Part shown: positions 1-8,827 of the stretch, in pieces
Layout: the number at the start of each line of letters is the position of its first letter
How positions within the stretch are numbered: position 1 is the first letter of the stretch
Assembly: GCF_020176715.1 (NCBI RefSeq)
Contig: NZ_JAIVMF010000015.1
Coordinates: forward strand, 1-64,000
Reading direction: 5' to 3'
DNA: 64,000 nucleotides
Source of the DNA: Stappia stellulata
GTDB taxonomy: Bacteria > Pseudomonadota > Alphaproteobacteria > Rhizobiales > Stappiaceae
Notes under the pieces: generated by a model
The model's database searches: none
The model's input: the letters and a program-made list of their open reading frames with translations, nothing else
What the model was told of the DNA's origin: nothing
Position numbers and translations under genes: made by a program

Positions 1-613
1 TGGTATCCTGATCAGGCTTCGGATTGTTCGCGGGCGTGGTGACAGCCAGAGACCCCATCAACTCTCCAAGCGGGAAAAGGAAGCGGCAGGGACCCCGATG
101 ACGACGGGTGAGAACCCAACCCCGGCACGGTCGCCTGCCACTGGTCTCCCGGCAATCTAGGGGCCGGGAGACCGCCCCCAGTCTAACACCCCTTCAAACG
201 AACAATCCCGGCCTCCGCACGAGCGGCGATCCGGGGGCCATTGGCAACCTCGGTCGAGATGGGGCGCGATGCGGCGTGTTCGGCACGCCGATACGGCGGC
301 GGCCTCCAGCCCCGTCCCTGCAATGCATCACCAAACGGGCAGCCGCTGCGGGGCCCCGCTCATGCTGAGGGAACCAATGGGCCCCGGCTCGGGAGCCGGG
401 GTGACGGCGGTGGGCGGGGCGGGCCTCCTGGGAGCGCCGCTCTTCAGAGCTCCCGAGGGTGGTCGGACGAGATGGGCCGATCGGCTGCCCGTTGCCCAGG
501 ACGACACACCGGATGACGCGCAAGCGGTTAGGGGAATGACGGCTGGGGCTGTCGCTCCGCGCAGGCCTCAAGGACGATCCCTGCGGCGACGGGCAAGCCG
601 TTGCGCCCTTCCC
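1..613. other. Gene-free stretch left of clpS with several GC-rich inverted repeats
   Basis: I see no convincing gene here. A + strand frame is open from the left edge to a TAG at 158-160, but its third-position GC is clearly below that of the genuine genes, so at most it is the tail of a gene running in from the left. Inverted repeats occur at 143-173 and 383-402. On the + strand, pieces resembling cobalamin-riboswitch boxes occur between about 105 and 192 (see findings). None of the longer open frames between 190 and 600 looks like a protein. Confidence 0.5.
143..173. repeat. Perfect 11-bp inverted repeat (hairpin)
   Basis: GGTCTCCCGGC at 143-153 is the exact reverse complement of 163-173, with a 9-nt loop. 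No T tract follows on either side, so this is either a structural RNA stem or a non-canonical terminator. The loop contains the TAG that closes the frame entering from the left edge. Confidence 0.6.
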
Positions 614-919
614 TCACGCTTCCGGTTCGGTCGCGAACATCAGCGGGAAGCCGTTGGCCTTGGCGGCGTCGGTGGCGCGGGTGGCCTTGGTCTCGGCGAC
701 GTCGCGCGGGAACACGGCGACCACGCAGACGCCCTGCTGGTGGGCCGCCATCATCACCTTGACGGCCTCGTCCTCCGACATGCGGAATTCGGCCCTGAGC
801 ACCGCGACGACGAACTCGCGCGGGGTAAAATCGTCATTGACGAGCAGCACCTTGTAAAGGCGCGGGCGCTCCGTCTTCGTCGTCGTGGCCTGTTTCAGAT
901 TGGTGTCATTGTCGCTCAT
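614..919 (-). CDS. clpS: ATP-dependent Clp protease adaptor ClpS
   Basis: A 101-residue protein of normal ClpS length. ClpS binds the N-domain of ClpA and delivers N-degron substrates to ClpAP in the cytoplasm. A variable N-terminal tail of about 23 residues precedes the conserved core LYKVLLVNDDFTPREFVV. The core also has the later stretch around HQQGVCVVAVFPRDVAETK that belongs to the ClpA-contacting and substrate-pocket face. I chose the ATG at 919 because an upstream in-frame start at 1024 would add a 35-residue extension unlike the family. clpA, the usual neighbour, is not in the window. Confidence 0.93.
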   Translation of the reverse strand: MSDNDTNLKQATTTKTERPRLYKVLLVNDDFTPREFVVAVLRAEFRMSEDEAVKVMMAAHQQGVCVVAVFPRDVAETKATRATDAAKANGFPLMFATEPEA

Positions 920-1060
920 GGAGACAATTTTAGCATAATCGGTTCGCGCCCGCATCCGTGCCGCACCGAAGCTTGCGGGCCGGATCGCCGCACCCGTTCC
1001 GTGCCGCGCCGTTGCTCTGGCCACTTGCCATCACGGAGCAAAACCCCTACCTCCCGCGTC

Positions 1061-3181
1061 ATGCTGAAGACAAACCCCTCCCCCGCTCCGCGCGCTGAAA
1101 AGCGCCCCGTCACCGCCACCGTCCACGGGATCGACCGCACCGACCCCTATGCCTGGCTTCGCGCCGACAACTGGCAGGAGGTGATGCGCGCGCCCGAAAC
1201 GCTGGATCCGGCGATCCGCGCCTATCTGGAAGCCGAAAACGCCTATCTGGAAGAGGGTCTCGCCGATACCTACGCGCTGCAGGACACGCTGTTTGGCGAA
1301 ATGAAGGGCCGGATCAAGGAAGACGACAGTTCGGTGCCGACCGCCGACGGTCCCTATGCCTATGGCGTGCGCTATGTCACCGGCGGCCAGCACCCGAAGC
1401 TGGTGCGCATCGCCCGCGACGACATCGACGCGACATCCCCGGCGGAAGAGGTGCTGATCGACGGCGACAAGGAGGCCGAGGGAAAAGCCTATTTCCGGCT
1501 CGCCGGCGCGATGCATTCGCCCGATCACCGCAAGCTCGCCTGGGCGTTCGACGACAAGGGCTCGGAGTTCTACACGCTGCTGATCCGCGATCTCGCAACG
1601 GGCGAGGACATGCCGGAGCGCATTCCCGACACCGGCGGCGGCGGCGTCTGGTCGGCCTGCGGGCGCTATGTCTTCTACGTGCGGCTCGACGAGAACCACC
1701 GCCCGTCCAAACTGTTCCGCCACGCGGTCGGCAGCGATCCGGCGAGCGACGTGCTGGTCTATGAAGAAGCCGACGCCGGCTTCTTCATGGGGGTGGGCAA
1801 GACCCAGTCCGGCCGCTTCATCACCATCGACATCCACGATCACGAGACCTCGGAAGTCCACCTGATTCCGGCCGACGATCCGACCGCGCAGCCCGTGTGC
1901 GTCGCGCCGCGCGAGACGGCGACGGAATATTCGGTCGAGGACGACGGCGGCGCGCAGCTGGTGATCCTGACCAATGCCGAGCGGTCCGAGGATTTCCGCA
2001 TCGTCACCGCGCCGGTCGCCGACACGCTCGCCGGCAAGGGCCGCAGCGTCTGGTCCGACCTTGTGCCGCACAAGCCGGGCCGGCTGATCCTGTCGCACAC
2101 GCTCTACGCCAAGCACATGGTGCGGCTGGAGCGCGAGGACGGCCTGCCGCGCATCGTCGTGCGCCGCCTCGCCGACGGGCTGGAACACGCCATCGCCTTC
2201 GACGAGGAAGCCTATGCGCTCGGCATGTCGGACGGCTACGAGTTCAACACCAACCGCATCCGCTTCACCTATTCGTCGATGACGACGCCGAGCCAGGTGT
2301 ATGACTACGACATGGAAACGCGGGCGCGCACCCTGCGCAAGACGCAGGACGTGCCGTCCGGCCACGACCCGATGGACTATGTGACCCGGCGCATCCACGC
2401 CCCCGCCGCCGACGGGGAGAGCGTGCCGGTGACGCTGCTCTACCGCGCCGACACGCCGCTCGACGGCAGCGCGCCCTGCCTGCTCTACGGCTATGGCTCC
2501 TACGGCATCTCGATGCCGGCGGGCTTCAACACCAACTGCCTGTCGCTGGTCGACCGCGGGTTCGTCTATGCCATCGCCCATGTGCGCGGCGGCAAGGAAA
2601 AGGGCTTTCGCTGGTATGCCGACGGCCGGCGCCAGAACAAGACCAACACGTTCACCGATTTCATCGCCGCCGCGCGCCATCTGGCGGAGGAAGGCGTCTC
2701 GGCATCGGATCGGATCGTGGCGCAGGGCGGCTCGGCCGGCGGCATGCTGATGGGCGCGGTCGCCAATATGGCGCCGGAGGCCTTCGGCGGATTGATCGCG
2801 GAAGTGCCCTTCGTCGACGTGCTCAACACGATGCTCGACGACACGCTGCCGCTGACCCCGCCGGAATGGCCGGAATGGGGCAACCCGATCGCCTCGGAGG
2901 AAGACTACCGCCAGATCGCCTCCTACTCTCCTTATGACAATGTGACGGCGCAGACCTATCCGCCGATCCTTGCCGTCGGCGGGCTGACCGATCCGCGCGT
3001 GACCTATTGGGAGCCGGCGAAATGGGTGGCGCGGCTGAGGGAGTTGCGCACCAACGACGCGCCGCTCTATCTCAAGACCAACATGGATGCCGGCCACGGC
3101 GGCGCCTCGGGGCGCTTCGACCGGCTGAAGGAGGTCGCGCTCGTCTATGCCTTCGCGCTGAAGGTGGCCGACAAGGCATAA
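1061..3181 (+). CDS. Prolyl oligopeptidase family serine protease (protease II / PtrB-like, S9A)
   Basis: A 706-residue cytosolic-type peptidase with no signal peptide. The N-terminal part (about 1-430) matches the S9 beta-propeller domain, and the start has the typical HGIDRTDPYAWLR motif. The C-terminal alpha/beta-hydrolase carries the triad Ser558 (in GGSAGG), Asp644 (LTDPRV) and His679 (AGHGG). Protease II (oligopeptidase B) cleaves short peptides after basic residues, while true prolyl oligopeptidase cleaves after proline; length and the start motif favour the PtrB branch. The frame stays open well upstream through the divergent clpS gene, so I chose the ATG at 1061 by family length. A terminator follows at 3207. 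Confidence 0.9.
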   Translation: MLKTNPSPAPRAEKRPVTATVHGIDRTDPYAWLRADNWQEVMRAPETLDPAIRAYLEAENAYLEEGLADTYALQDTLFGEMKGRIKEDDSSVPTADGPYAYGVRYVTGGQHPKLVRIARDDIDATSPAEEVLIDGDKEAEGKAYFRLAGAMHSPDHRKLAWAFDDKGSEFYTLLIRDLATGEDMPERIPDTGGGGVWSACGRYVFYVRLDENHRPSKLFRHAVGSDPASDVLVYEEADAGFFMGVGKTQSGRFITIDIHDHETSEVHLIPADDPTAQPVCVAPRETATEYSVEDDGGAQLVILTNAERSEDFRIVTAPVADTLAGKGRSVWSDLVPHKPGRLILSHTLYAKHMVRLEREDGLPRIVVRRLADGLEHAIAFDEEAYALGMSDGYEFNTNRIRFTYSSMTTPSQVYDYDMETRARTLRKTQDVPSGHDPMDYVTRRIHAPAADGESVPVTLLYRADTPLDGSAPCLLYGYGSYGISMPAGFNTNCLSLVDRGFVYAIAHVRGGKEKGFRWYADGRRQNKTNTFTDFIAAARHLAEEGVSASDRIVAQGGSAGGMLMGAVANMAPEAFGGLIAEVPFVDVLNTMLDDTLPLTPPEWPEWGNPIASEEDYRQIASYSPYDNVTAQTYPPILAVGGLTDPRVTYWEPAKWVARLRELRTNDAPLYLKTNMDAGHGGASGRFDRLKEVALVYAFALKVADKA

Positions 3182-3206
3182 GGCCTGCGCCACGCCGGAC
3201 GACACC

Positions 3207-3241
3207 GCCCCGTGCGAGCCCCGTCTCGCGCGGGGCGTTTT
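3207..3241 (+). terminator. Rho-independent terminator after the S9 peptidase gene
   Basis: CCCCGTGCGAG (3208-3218) pairs with CTCGCGCGGGG (3225-3235) with one G-U wobble, followed by GTTTT. It lies 26 nt past the peptidase stop codon. Confidence 0.75.
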
Positions 3242-3422
3242 CGTTCCAGGATGCTGTTTTCGCTGGAAAAGCGATCACAATCGCGCGAGATGCGACGTTT
3301 GCGCGCAGCCGGTCTTTCGCGACGGGCGCGCCCGCGCCAAACTCCGCCCCGATGCGGCCCGCGACCGGCTCCGGTCAACAATCCGCTTGCACAAGCTTCG
3401 TTTCGCAGTCAGGAACACCGCC

Positions 3423-5006
3423 ATGTCCCGCCTTCTCCGGTGCGTCGCAACCGCATCGCTCGGCCTCGGGCTGATCGCCGCCCTTCCCCTTTCAGCCTCC
3501 GCCGCCGAGTTTACCTGGAGCGCACCGACGGATCCGCAGACGATGGATCCGCATGAGGTCAACACCACGCCCGTGCTCGGCTTCCTCAACAACATCTACG
3601 AGGGACTGGTGCGGCGAAACGCGGAGATGGCGATCGAGGGATCGCTCGCCGAACGCTGGGAGGCGCTCGACACCGACGGCTGGCGCTTCCACCTGCGCAA
3701 GGGCGTGACCTTCCACGACGGCGCGGCGTTCGACGCCGAGGATGTCTACTTCTCCTACGAGCGCGCCGCGTCGGAGGCATCCGACACCAGCTCGTGGTTC
3801 GCGCCGGTGCGGGAGGTGCGGGTGGTCGATGCGCATACAATCGACTTTCTCACCCATCAGCCCGACCCGCTGTTTCCCGATTCCATCGCCAACTTCATGA
3901 TCATGGACAAGGGATGGGCCGAGGCCAACAACGCCGCGCGACCCGACAAGGAAAACGCCACCTTCGCCTCGCTCAACGCCAATGGCACCGGCCCGTTCCG
4001 GCTGGAAACCCGGGAACCGGGCGTGAAGACCGTGCTGGTGCCGCATGACGGCTGGTGGGACACGCGCGAGGACAACGTCACGCGCGCGACCTTCCTGCCG
4101 ATCGGCAATGCCGCGACCTCGGTTGCCGCGCTTCTGACCGGCGAGGTCGACATGATCAATCCGGTTCCCGTGCAGGACATCGCGCGGATCGAGGCGACCG
4201 AGGGGCTGACGCTGCATCGCGGCATCGAGGCCCGGGTGATCATGCTGGGCTTCGCGCATCAGGCCGATACGCTGCTCGGCGGCGAGGCCGACAGCGGCAA
4301 TCCGCTGAAAGACGCCACGGTGCGTGCGGCGATTGCCAGGGCCATCGACGCCAAGGCCATCGTCGACAAGATCATGCGCGGCAATGGCGCTGTCGCCTCG
4401 CAGCTCGTCAGTTCGCAGATGAAGGGCTACAGCGAACAGGCTGCAGAGCGCCCGGCCTATGATCCGGACGCCGCCAAGGCGGCGCTCGAGGCGGCCGGCC
4501 TCGGCGACGGGCTCACACTCACCTTCGCCTGCACCAACGACCGCTATATCAACGACGAGGCGGTCTGCAAGGCGATCGCCTCCATGCTGGCGCGCGTCGG
4601 CGTTACGGTCGAGCTGACGACCATGCCGGTGCGCAGCTACTGGGACACGCTGCGGGCGGGCGAGTTCGACATGTATCTGCTCGGCTGGTCGCCCGGCACC
4701 TTCGACGCGGAGCATCCGGTGCGCTTCCTCGTCGCCACGCCGAACCCGGAAAAGAAGCTCGGCAGCTGGAACTTCGGCGGCTACTCCAGCGAACGCGTCG
4801 ACACGCTGCTGCCGCAGGTGCAGCGGGAGATCGACCCGGCCGCGCGCCAGGCCATGCTGGACGAGATCGCGGCCATCGTGCAGGACGAGACGGCCTATGT
4901 TCCGCTCCACGTTCAGCCGCTGCTGTGGGGTTCGAAAAGCTCCGTCTCCCTGGTGCAGCGGCCGGACAATTTCTTCCTGCTGCGCTGGGTAACCATCGCC
5001 GAGTAA
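3423..5006 (+). CDS. ABC transporter substrate-binding protein, peptide/nickel type (SBP_bac_5)
   Basis: A 527-residue periplasmic binding protein of the family-5 solute-binding group. The signal peptide covers about residues 1-28, ending near SASA-AEFTW. The mature protein has the family hallmarks TMDPHEV near the N-terminus, a WRFHLRKGVTFHDGAAFDAEDV block and the late tail of this family. The group binds oligopeptides, dipeptides, glutathione or metal chelates; the ligand cannot be read from sequence. The ATG at 3423 fits the signal peptide and is preceded by AGGAA, so the in-frame ATG at 3387 was rejected. No permease or ATPase genes are adjacent, making this an orphan binding protein here. 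Confidence 0.9.
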   Translation: MSRLLRCVATASLGLGLIAALPLSASAAEFTWSAPTDPQTMDPHEVNTTPVLGFLNNIYEGLVRRNAEMAIEGSLAERWEALDTDGWRFHLRKGVTFHDGAAFDAEDVYFSYERAASEASDTSSWFAPVREVRVVDAHTIDFLTHQPDPLFPDSIANFMIMDKGWAEANNAARPDKENATFASLNANGTGPFRLETREPGVKTVLVPHDGWWDTREDNVTRATFLPIGNAATSVAALLTGEVDMINPVPVQDIARIEATEGLTLHRGIEARVIMLGFAHQADTLLGGEADSGNPLKDATVRAAIARAIDAKAIVDKIMRGNGAVASQLVSSQMKGYSEQAAERPAYDPDAAKAALEAAGLGDGLTLTFACTNDRYINDEAVCKAIASMLARVGVTVELTTMPVRSYWDTLRAGEFDMYLLGWSPGTFDAEHPVRFLVATPNPEKKLGSWNFGGYSSERVDTLLPQVQREIDPAARQAMLDEIAAIVQDETAYVPLHVQPLLWGSKSSVSLVQRPDNFFLLRWVTIAE

Positions 5007-5080
5007 ATGGGCCGGCCCGATCCGGGCCGTCCGCAAACGCGTAGAACATGGCAGACCCTGAAACACAGTCAGAGGATGTC

Positions 5081-5602
5081 ATGCTTTCCATCTCCCGCGT
5101 TATCGCAGCCCTTGTGCTCAGCATCGCGACGCTGGCCGCGCCGGCCGCGCTTGCCGCCTCCAAGCCGCTCGTGCTGGAAGACTACTTTCGCGGACGCGCC
5201 GTCGGCACCGGCGTGTTCGAAAGCGGGATCGCCGGGGTGCGGCGCGAATTCCGCGTCGTGACCCATGGCACCTGGAACCCGAAGACCTTCACCCTGCGCC
5301 TGCGCGAGGACTTCCAGTACGACGACGGCGAGCGCGACACCAAGGTCTGGTTCTTCCAAAAGGTCGCGGAAAACCGCTACATCGGCACACGCTCCGACGT
5401 GCTCAATCCGGTGACGATCACCACCGGCGGCCCGCAGATCAAATTCAACTACGCCGCCAACGTCGAGACCAAGGACGGCCCCGTGGCCGTGCGCTTCTTC
5501 GACACGCTGACGCTGGTCGACCGGCGCACGCTGCGCAACACCGCCGACGTGATGAAATACGGGCTGGTGATCGGAACGGTCGACCTGACGTTCAGGAAAT
5601 AG
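5081..5602 (+). CDS. DUF3833-like exported protein
   Basis: A 173-residue protein with a signal peptide of about 22 residues (ending ALAAS). The mature part contains LEDYFRGR, VRREFRV, EDFQYDDGERDTKVW and a C-terminal block around LTLVDRRTLRNTADVMKYG. These are the conserved blocks I recall for DUF3833, a lipocalin-like family of unknown function that is often lipid-anchored. There is no lipobox cysteine here, so it would be periplasmic or anchored differently. The ATG at 5081 has an AGAGGA ribosome site and opens directly into the signal peptide. It starts 74 nt after the binding-protein stop and could be cotranscribed with it. Confidence 0.75.
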   Translation: MLSISRVIAALVLSIATLAAPAALAASKPLVLEDYFRGRAVGTGVFESGIAGVRREFRVVTHGTWNPKTFTLRLREDFQYDDGERDTKVWFFQKVAENRYIGTRSDVLNPVTITTGGPQIKFNYAANVETKDGPVAVRFFDTLTLVDRRTLRNTADVMKYGLVIGTVDLTFRK

Positions 5603-5619
5603 TCGGGCCGGCGGCGCAT

Positions 5620-6426
5620 TCAGCGGGTGAAACGCGCCGCCTGTTCGCGGGTCGCCAGACCGCAGACCAGATCCGGCGCATGGCGCAGGCCGCAGGCCTC
5701 GACCATGCGCCGCGAGACCTCGTTGGCGGCCGACACGAGCTCATAGACGTGGCTTGCGCCAAGATCGCGAAACGCGGCCACAACCATCATCGCGTTGATC
5801 AGGCGACCGAGCCCCTTGCCACGATGGGCGTCATCCACCGCCACCAGGCCACCCCAGGCATGGCTCCGGTGCCGACTCGCGACATTGTGGGGAAGATAGG
5901 CATGGGCGCCTGCGGCAATGCCGCCCGATGGATCGCAAAGCGCAAGTGTCACCGCCGGACCGGTGTCGCCGCACAGGATGGAGCCGGAAAAGGGCACGAC
6001 GCCGGCGGCCGACATCATCGCCTGGATCCGGCGCGTCATCGCGCCCTCGGGCGTCGGCGGCACATCGAGCTCCGCGAGGCCGTCGGGCAAGCCGCGCTCC
6101 ACAATGGGGCGGCAGGCGGCAAGGGCCGTCTCGCGATCCGTCAGGAAAACGTCCCAGGTGTCGAGGCGGAAACCGTTGGCGCTCAACCTTTCCCGCAGCC
6201 GTTCGGCCTGATCGGACGTGATCAGGCGAAAGCCGCAGATGCCGTCGCGCTGAAGAAACGCCTCGATCCGCTCCCAGCCGAGCGCATCGGGATCGTCGCA
6301 GCCCATGGTGCGCCCGGCCTGGCACAGACCCGGCGTCGCCGCGATTTCTGCGGCGCTGGCCTCGGCCCGCGCCTGCAGGGTCTTTTGACTGTCCGTTCCG
6401 AAAAAGCCGGCCAGGATCGCCCCCAT
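5620..6426 (-). CDS. GNAT-family N-acetyltransferase with N-terminal extension
   Basis: A 268-residue protein. The C-terminal half (about 165-260) is a GNAT fold. Motif A is visible as GGLVAVDDAHRGKGLGRLIN, the acetyl-CoA pyrophosphate loop, followed by a motif-B-like stretch around SAANEVSRRMVEACG. The N-terminal about 150 residues have no domain I recognise and may be a degenerate second GNAT module. The substrate is unknown. It converges with the DUF3833 gene with 17 nt between stop codons. Confidence 0.8.
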   Translation of the reverse strand: MGAILAGFFGTDSQKTLQARAEASAAEIAATPGLCQAGRTMGCDDPDALGWERIEAFLQRDGICGFRLITSDQAERLRERLSANGFRLDTWDVFLTDRETALAACRPIVERGLPDGLAELDVPPTPEGAMTRRIQAMMSAAGVVPFSGSILCGDTGPAVTLALCDPSGGIAAGAHAYLPHNVASRHRSHAWGGLVAVDDAHRGKGLGRLINAMMVVAAFRDLGASHVYELVSAANEVSRRMVEACGLRHAPDLVCGLATREQAARFTR

Positions 6427-6507
6427 CTGCCGTTGCGATCACAACAGCTTAGGAGATAAATCACGCGCTGGCGACCCTTGCGCCGCCACAGGGCGCCGGA
6501 CGCAAAC

Positions 6508-6536
6508 AGACCGGGGATCCCGTCCATCCCCGGTCT
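6508..6536 (-). terminator. Terminator-like hairpin downstream of the DUF2892 gene
   Basis: AGACCGGGGAT (6508-6518) and ATCCCCGGTCT (6526-6536) form a perfect 11-bp stem with a 7-nt loop. It lies about 80 nt past the minus-strand stop at 6619 and upstream of the GNAT gene. The T tract is short on either strand. Confidence 0.6.
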
Positions 6537-6618
6537 TTGCGAGAGGCGGCAGCGCACCGATCGTGGCTGCGTTCGACCGCGCCAACCGCCTCATGCCCCT
6601 CAGGCGCTGGACGCGCGA

Positions 6619-6828
6619 TCAGTCGGCCTTGCAGGTGCGAATGCCAAGCAGCGTGTAGGCCGGGCACCATTTCAGGAAGGCGGTCACCAGCGGTACGACG
6701 CCGATCCAGCCGACCCACTTCCAGGAGATATCCGCCGGGGCGAACAGGGCGAAGGCGATCAGCGCAAGCCCGACGACGATACGTGCGATACGGTCGGCAC
6801 TGCCGACGTTGGTGGTGACAATGGCCAT
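6619..6828 (-). CDS. DUF2892 (YgaP-like) small membrane protein
   Basis: A 69-residue protein that begins NVGSADRIARIVVGLALI, the characteristic start of the DUF2892 family. It has two hydrophobic segments (about 12-30 and 37-52) and a short cysteine-containing C-terminus (WCPAYTLLGIRTC). In E. coli YgaP a similar segment anchors a rhodanese domain in the inner membrane; here only the membrane part exists. The CPAY...C tail is shared with many stand-alone family members. Function unknown. Confidence 0.85.
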   Translation of the reverse strand: MAIVTTNVGSADRIARIVVGLALIAFALFAPADISWKWVGWIGVVPLVTAFLKWCPAYTLLGIRTCKAD

Positions 6829-7097
6829 GATGCAGTCTCCACATTGCCCGCATTTCGCGGGAAAGGACCGCAGGCTACGGTCCCGTTTATTTCAATGATT
6901 AGAATATAATGAAGGAAGACAGGCCCGGCAACCGCGTTGCTTTACGTAGCCGGGCGACAGGACGCCGCAGCGACCCGGCCGGGAAAGGAAGCAAACGGGA
7001 AACCACCCCTGTAAAATCCTTGTCGTCGCACTGCCTTTTTCCGCGACAGCGCGGGAGCGGTCGGGATATGGTCGCCCCGTTGATCAAAGAGGCCACC

Positions 7098-7475
7098 ATG
7101 ACCCTTCGCTTTCCAAAAGGCGCGACCGCTGCCGCGCTCGCTGCCAGCCTCGCGCTCGCTGCCTGCAGCCCCTCCGGCAATGTGGCCGGCGGTGGCGGCA
7201 TCATCGAGACCGCGCTGTTCACCCCGACCTACAACGACGACTATGTTCCGCAGACCTACGGCAGCCGCTACGACTGCCGCGCGATGACGGCGCAATATGG
7301 CGCGGCCAACGTCTGGCGCGGCCTGGTCGGCGGACGCAAGCAGGTCGATTTCAAGACCCGTCCGTACTCGCGCGAAGGCTGCTTCCAGACCGAGGCGGAA
7401 TGCCGGGCGTTCCTGACCTACATCTCAGGCTTCCTGCTGCAGACCTTCACCCGCGAGTGCCGCCTCGGCGCCTGA
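7098..7475 (+). CDS. Small predicted lipoprotein, unknown function
   Basis: A 125-residue protein. Its signal peptide ends in a lipobox (LALAAC), placing the mature protein at a membrane via Cys25 or so. The mature domain has four further cysteines (DCRAM, GCFQTEAECRAF, ECRLGA), compatible with two disulfides in the periplasm. I do not recognise a named family. The ATG at 7098 is preceded by AAAGAGG and opens straight into the signal peptide; the in-frame ATG at 6909 would bury the signal. It converges on the RES toxin gene. Confidence 0.75.
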   Translation: MTLRFPKGATAAALAASLALAACSPSGNVAGGGGIIETALFTPTYNDDYVPQTYGSRYDCRAMTAQYGAANVWRGLVGGRKQVDFKTRPYSREGCFQTEAECRAFLTYISGFLLQTFTRECRLGA

Positions 7476-7486
7476 CGCGACGCGGG

Positions 7487-7506
7487 AGCCCGGCAAGACC
7501 GGGCTT
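7487..7506. terminator. Short bidirectional terminator-like hairpin
   Basis: AGCCCGG and CCGGGCTT flank a 5-nt loop between the converging lipoprotein and RES genes. The stem is 7 bp and the T run is only two bases, so the call is modest. Confidence 0.45.
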
Positions 7507-7525
7507 CACCGGCGCCGCCGCGCGT

Positions 7526-7984
7526 CTAATCCGCCTCCCCGACCTCTCCGGCCAGCATTTCCTCCAGCGTGAAGACCCGCTCGATTTCCAGGAAATCGGC
7601 CTGACGTTGCGTCGGATTGACGAGGTAGTTGAACCCGTCGGACCGGGCGGAGGGGACCCGCAGAAGGGCTGCCCGGTTCGACCGCAGCCAGGCATCGCCG
7701 ATCCGGCGCGTGGCGAGGATGTCGTCACGCCAGTCCAACGGCAGATCCTCGGCCTGCAAATGTTCGATCCTTGTTGTCCCGGGAACGCAAACGCGGAGCA
7801 GACGGTAGCTGTCGGGCCACAGGAACGCGGGCAGACCGAGCCCTTGTTCCACCTCGATGCGGGCCAGATCCAGGCTTTCGGCACAGTAGACGACGGCGCG
7901 CCCGCGGTTGTGCCAGCGTCCGGATGCGATCAGACCGCCACGGCCGCTCAGATCCTCGTAATTGGAAAGCCGCCACAGCAGCAT
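7526..7984 (-). CDS. RES-domain toxin of a RES/Xre toxin-antitoxin pair
   Basis: A 152-residue RES-domain protein. Characterised RES toxins degrade NAD+ (MbcT of Mycobacterium) or ADP-ribosylate a housekeeping enzyme (ParT). The fold's conserved arginine sits in LWRLSNYEDLSGRGG, followed by SGRWHNRG, VVYCAES and the glutamate in LARIEVEQG. A conserved late serine lies near LLRVPSARSDG. I used the ATG at 7984, where the domain starts; the ATG at 8017 would add 11 residues. The antitoxin gene lies directly upstream on the same strand, antitoxin first, which is the usual order. Confidence 0.82.
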   Translation of the reverse strand: MLLWRLSNYEDLSGRGGLIASGRWHNRGRAVVYCAESLDLARIEVEQGLGLPAFLWPDSYRLLRVCVPGTTRIEHLQAEDLPLDWRDDILATRRIGDAWLRSNRAALLRVPSARSDGFNYLVNPTQRQADFLEIERVFTLEEMLAGEVGEAD

Positions 7985-8140
7985 GTCCGATGACCCCCAC
8001 GCGAACGCGACACGCATGCCACGACCCCGCGAGAATCATACATGCCCAGGCGTCGATGGCCAGATGATTTGACGTCAGGGAGGCGCGGGAGAGTATCGCT
8101 CGCCGGTTAGCCCGGGATGCGAGTGTTTGGAGATGCGGCG

Positions 8141-8590
8141 TCAGGCCGCCATGCCGAAATCGATGCGCGACAGCAATTCTTCCACCGCCTTCGCGCCGGT
8201 TTCCGTTCCAATACAGGCAATCGGGGCCTGCCCCATCAGGGTCTGGCTCGGGGTCCGCAGCCAGAGAAACGCCTTGCGGTGATTGTCGAAAACCTGCTCT
8301 GCGAACTTTACGATCCGCGCGAACCTGACGGCGCGGTCGGAGTGCTCGGCCGACAGTTGCGCGGCCGTGCGAACTTCGGCGGGGCGTCCGCCTGGAAACA
8401 CCACGCGGTCGATTTCAGCGTCCTCGATGCCCATCTCCGCCAGAACGTCCAGCAAGCGCCGCTCGACATGGAAGTCCACCGGCGAGGAAATCGCGAGCGT
8501 CTCGGCCTTGCGATGAAGCTGCTCGAGTTCGGCGATCAGCTTCTCGGGTTGCGCATTGAGTTGGGCAGGCGCCATGATGTTGCTGTCCAT
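8141..8590 (-). CDS. Xre/MbcA/ParS-type antitoxin (DUF2384)
   Basis: A 149-residue partner of the RES toxin. The C-terminus carries the toxin-binding region: FDNHRKAFLWLRTPSQTLMG, then the late GTETGAKAVEELLSRIDFG helix whose end blocks the toxin active site in known complexes. The N-terminal half is helical and would be the DNA-binding or dimerisation part. Antitoxin and toxin are separated by about 156 nt, longer than the usual overlap. Start at 8590 or the ATG at 8575; neither has a strong ribosome site. Confidence 0.78.
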   Translation of the reverse strand: MDSNIMAPAQLNAQPEKLIAELEQLHRKAETLAISSPVDFHVERRLLDVLAEMGIEDAEIDRVVFPGGRPAEVRTAAQLSAEHSDRAVRFARIVKFAEQVFDNHRKAFLWLRTPSQTLMGQAPIACIGTETGAKAVEELLSRIDFGMAA

Positions 8591-8758
8591 CGTTCTTCAT
8601 GACCGCAAGGGCCGGGCCCCGGCGGCGATCGCCCCTCAAAGTCCTTTCAGACTCAGCGCCCAAAAAGTTAACAAAAGGTTAACGGCGCCAGCAAGACAAA
8701 CCGCGCGGCCTCCGCGCCCGCTTTTTGGCGAAATCCGGGACGGACAGAAGGCACAGAT

Positions 8759-8791
8759 AAAAAAGGCGGGCAATGAGATCGCCCGCCTTTT
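8759..8791 (-). terminator. Terminator of the superoxide dismutase gene
   Basis: GGCGGGC (8765-8771) pairs with GCCCGCC (8781-8787). On the minus strand it is followed by six T, 40 nt after the sod stop codon. On the + strand the stem is followed by TTTT, so it may work in both directions. Confidence 0.85.
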
Positions 8792-8827
8792 CTTGTCCGG
8801 CCGGAGCCGGAGGTCGTCAAACCGGTA

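Noticed and set aside
99-160. Short + strand ORF of 20 codons with a weak ribosome site
   Set aside because: Too short and unsupported; its third-position composition differs from genuine genes. It could be the tail of a gene entering from the left but cannot be shown.
194-571. 125-codon minus-strand frame left of clpS
   Set aside because: Arg/Pro/Gly-rich, no ribosome site or motif, and inside a repeat-rich gene-free stretch.
1031-3205. 724-codon minus-strand frame opposite the S9 peptidase
   Set aside because: The + strand frame has a full peptidase with catalytic triad; the opposite frame shows no motif and is a high-GC shadow.
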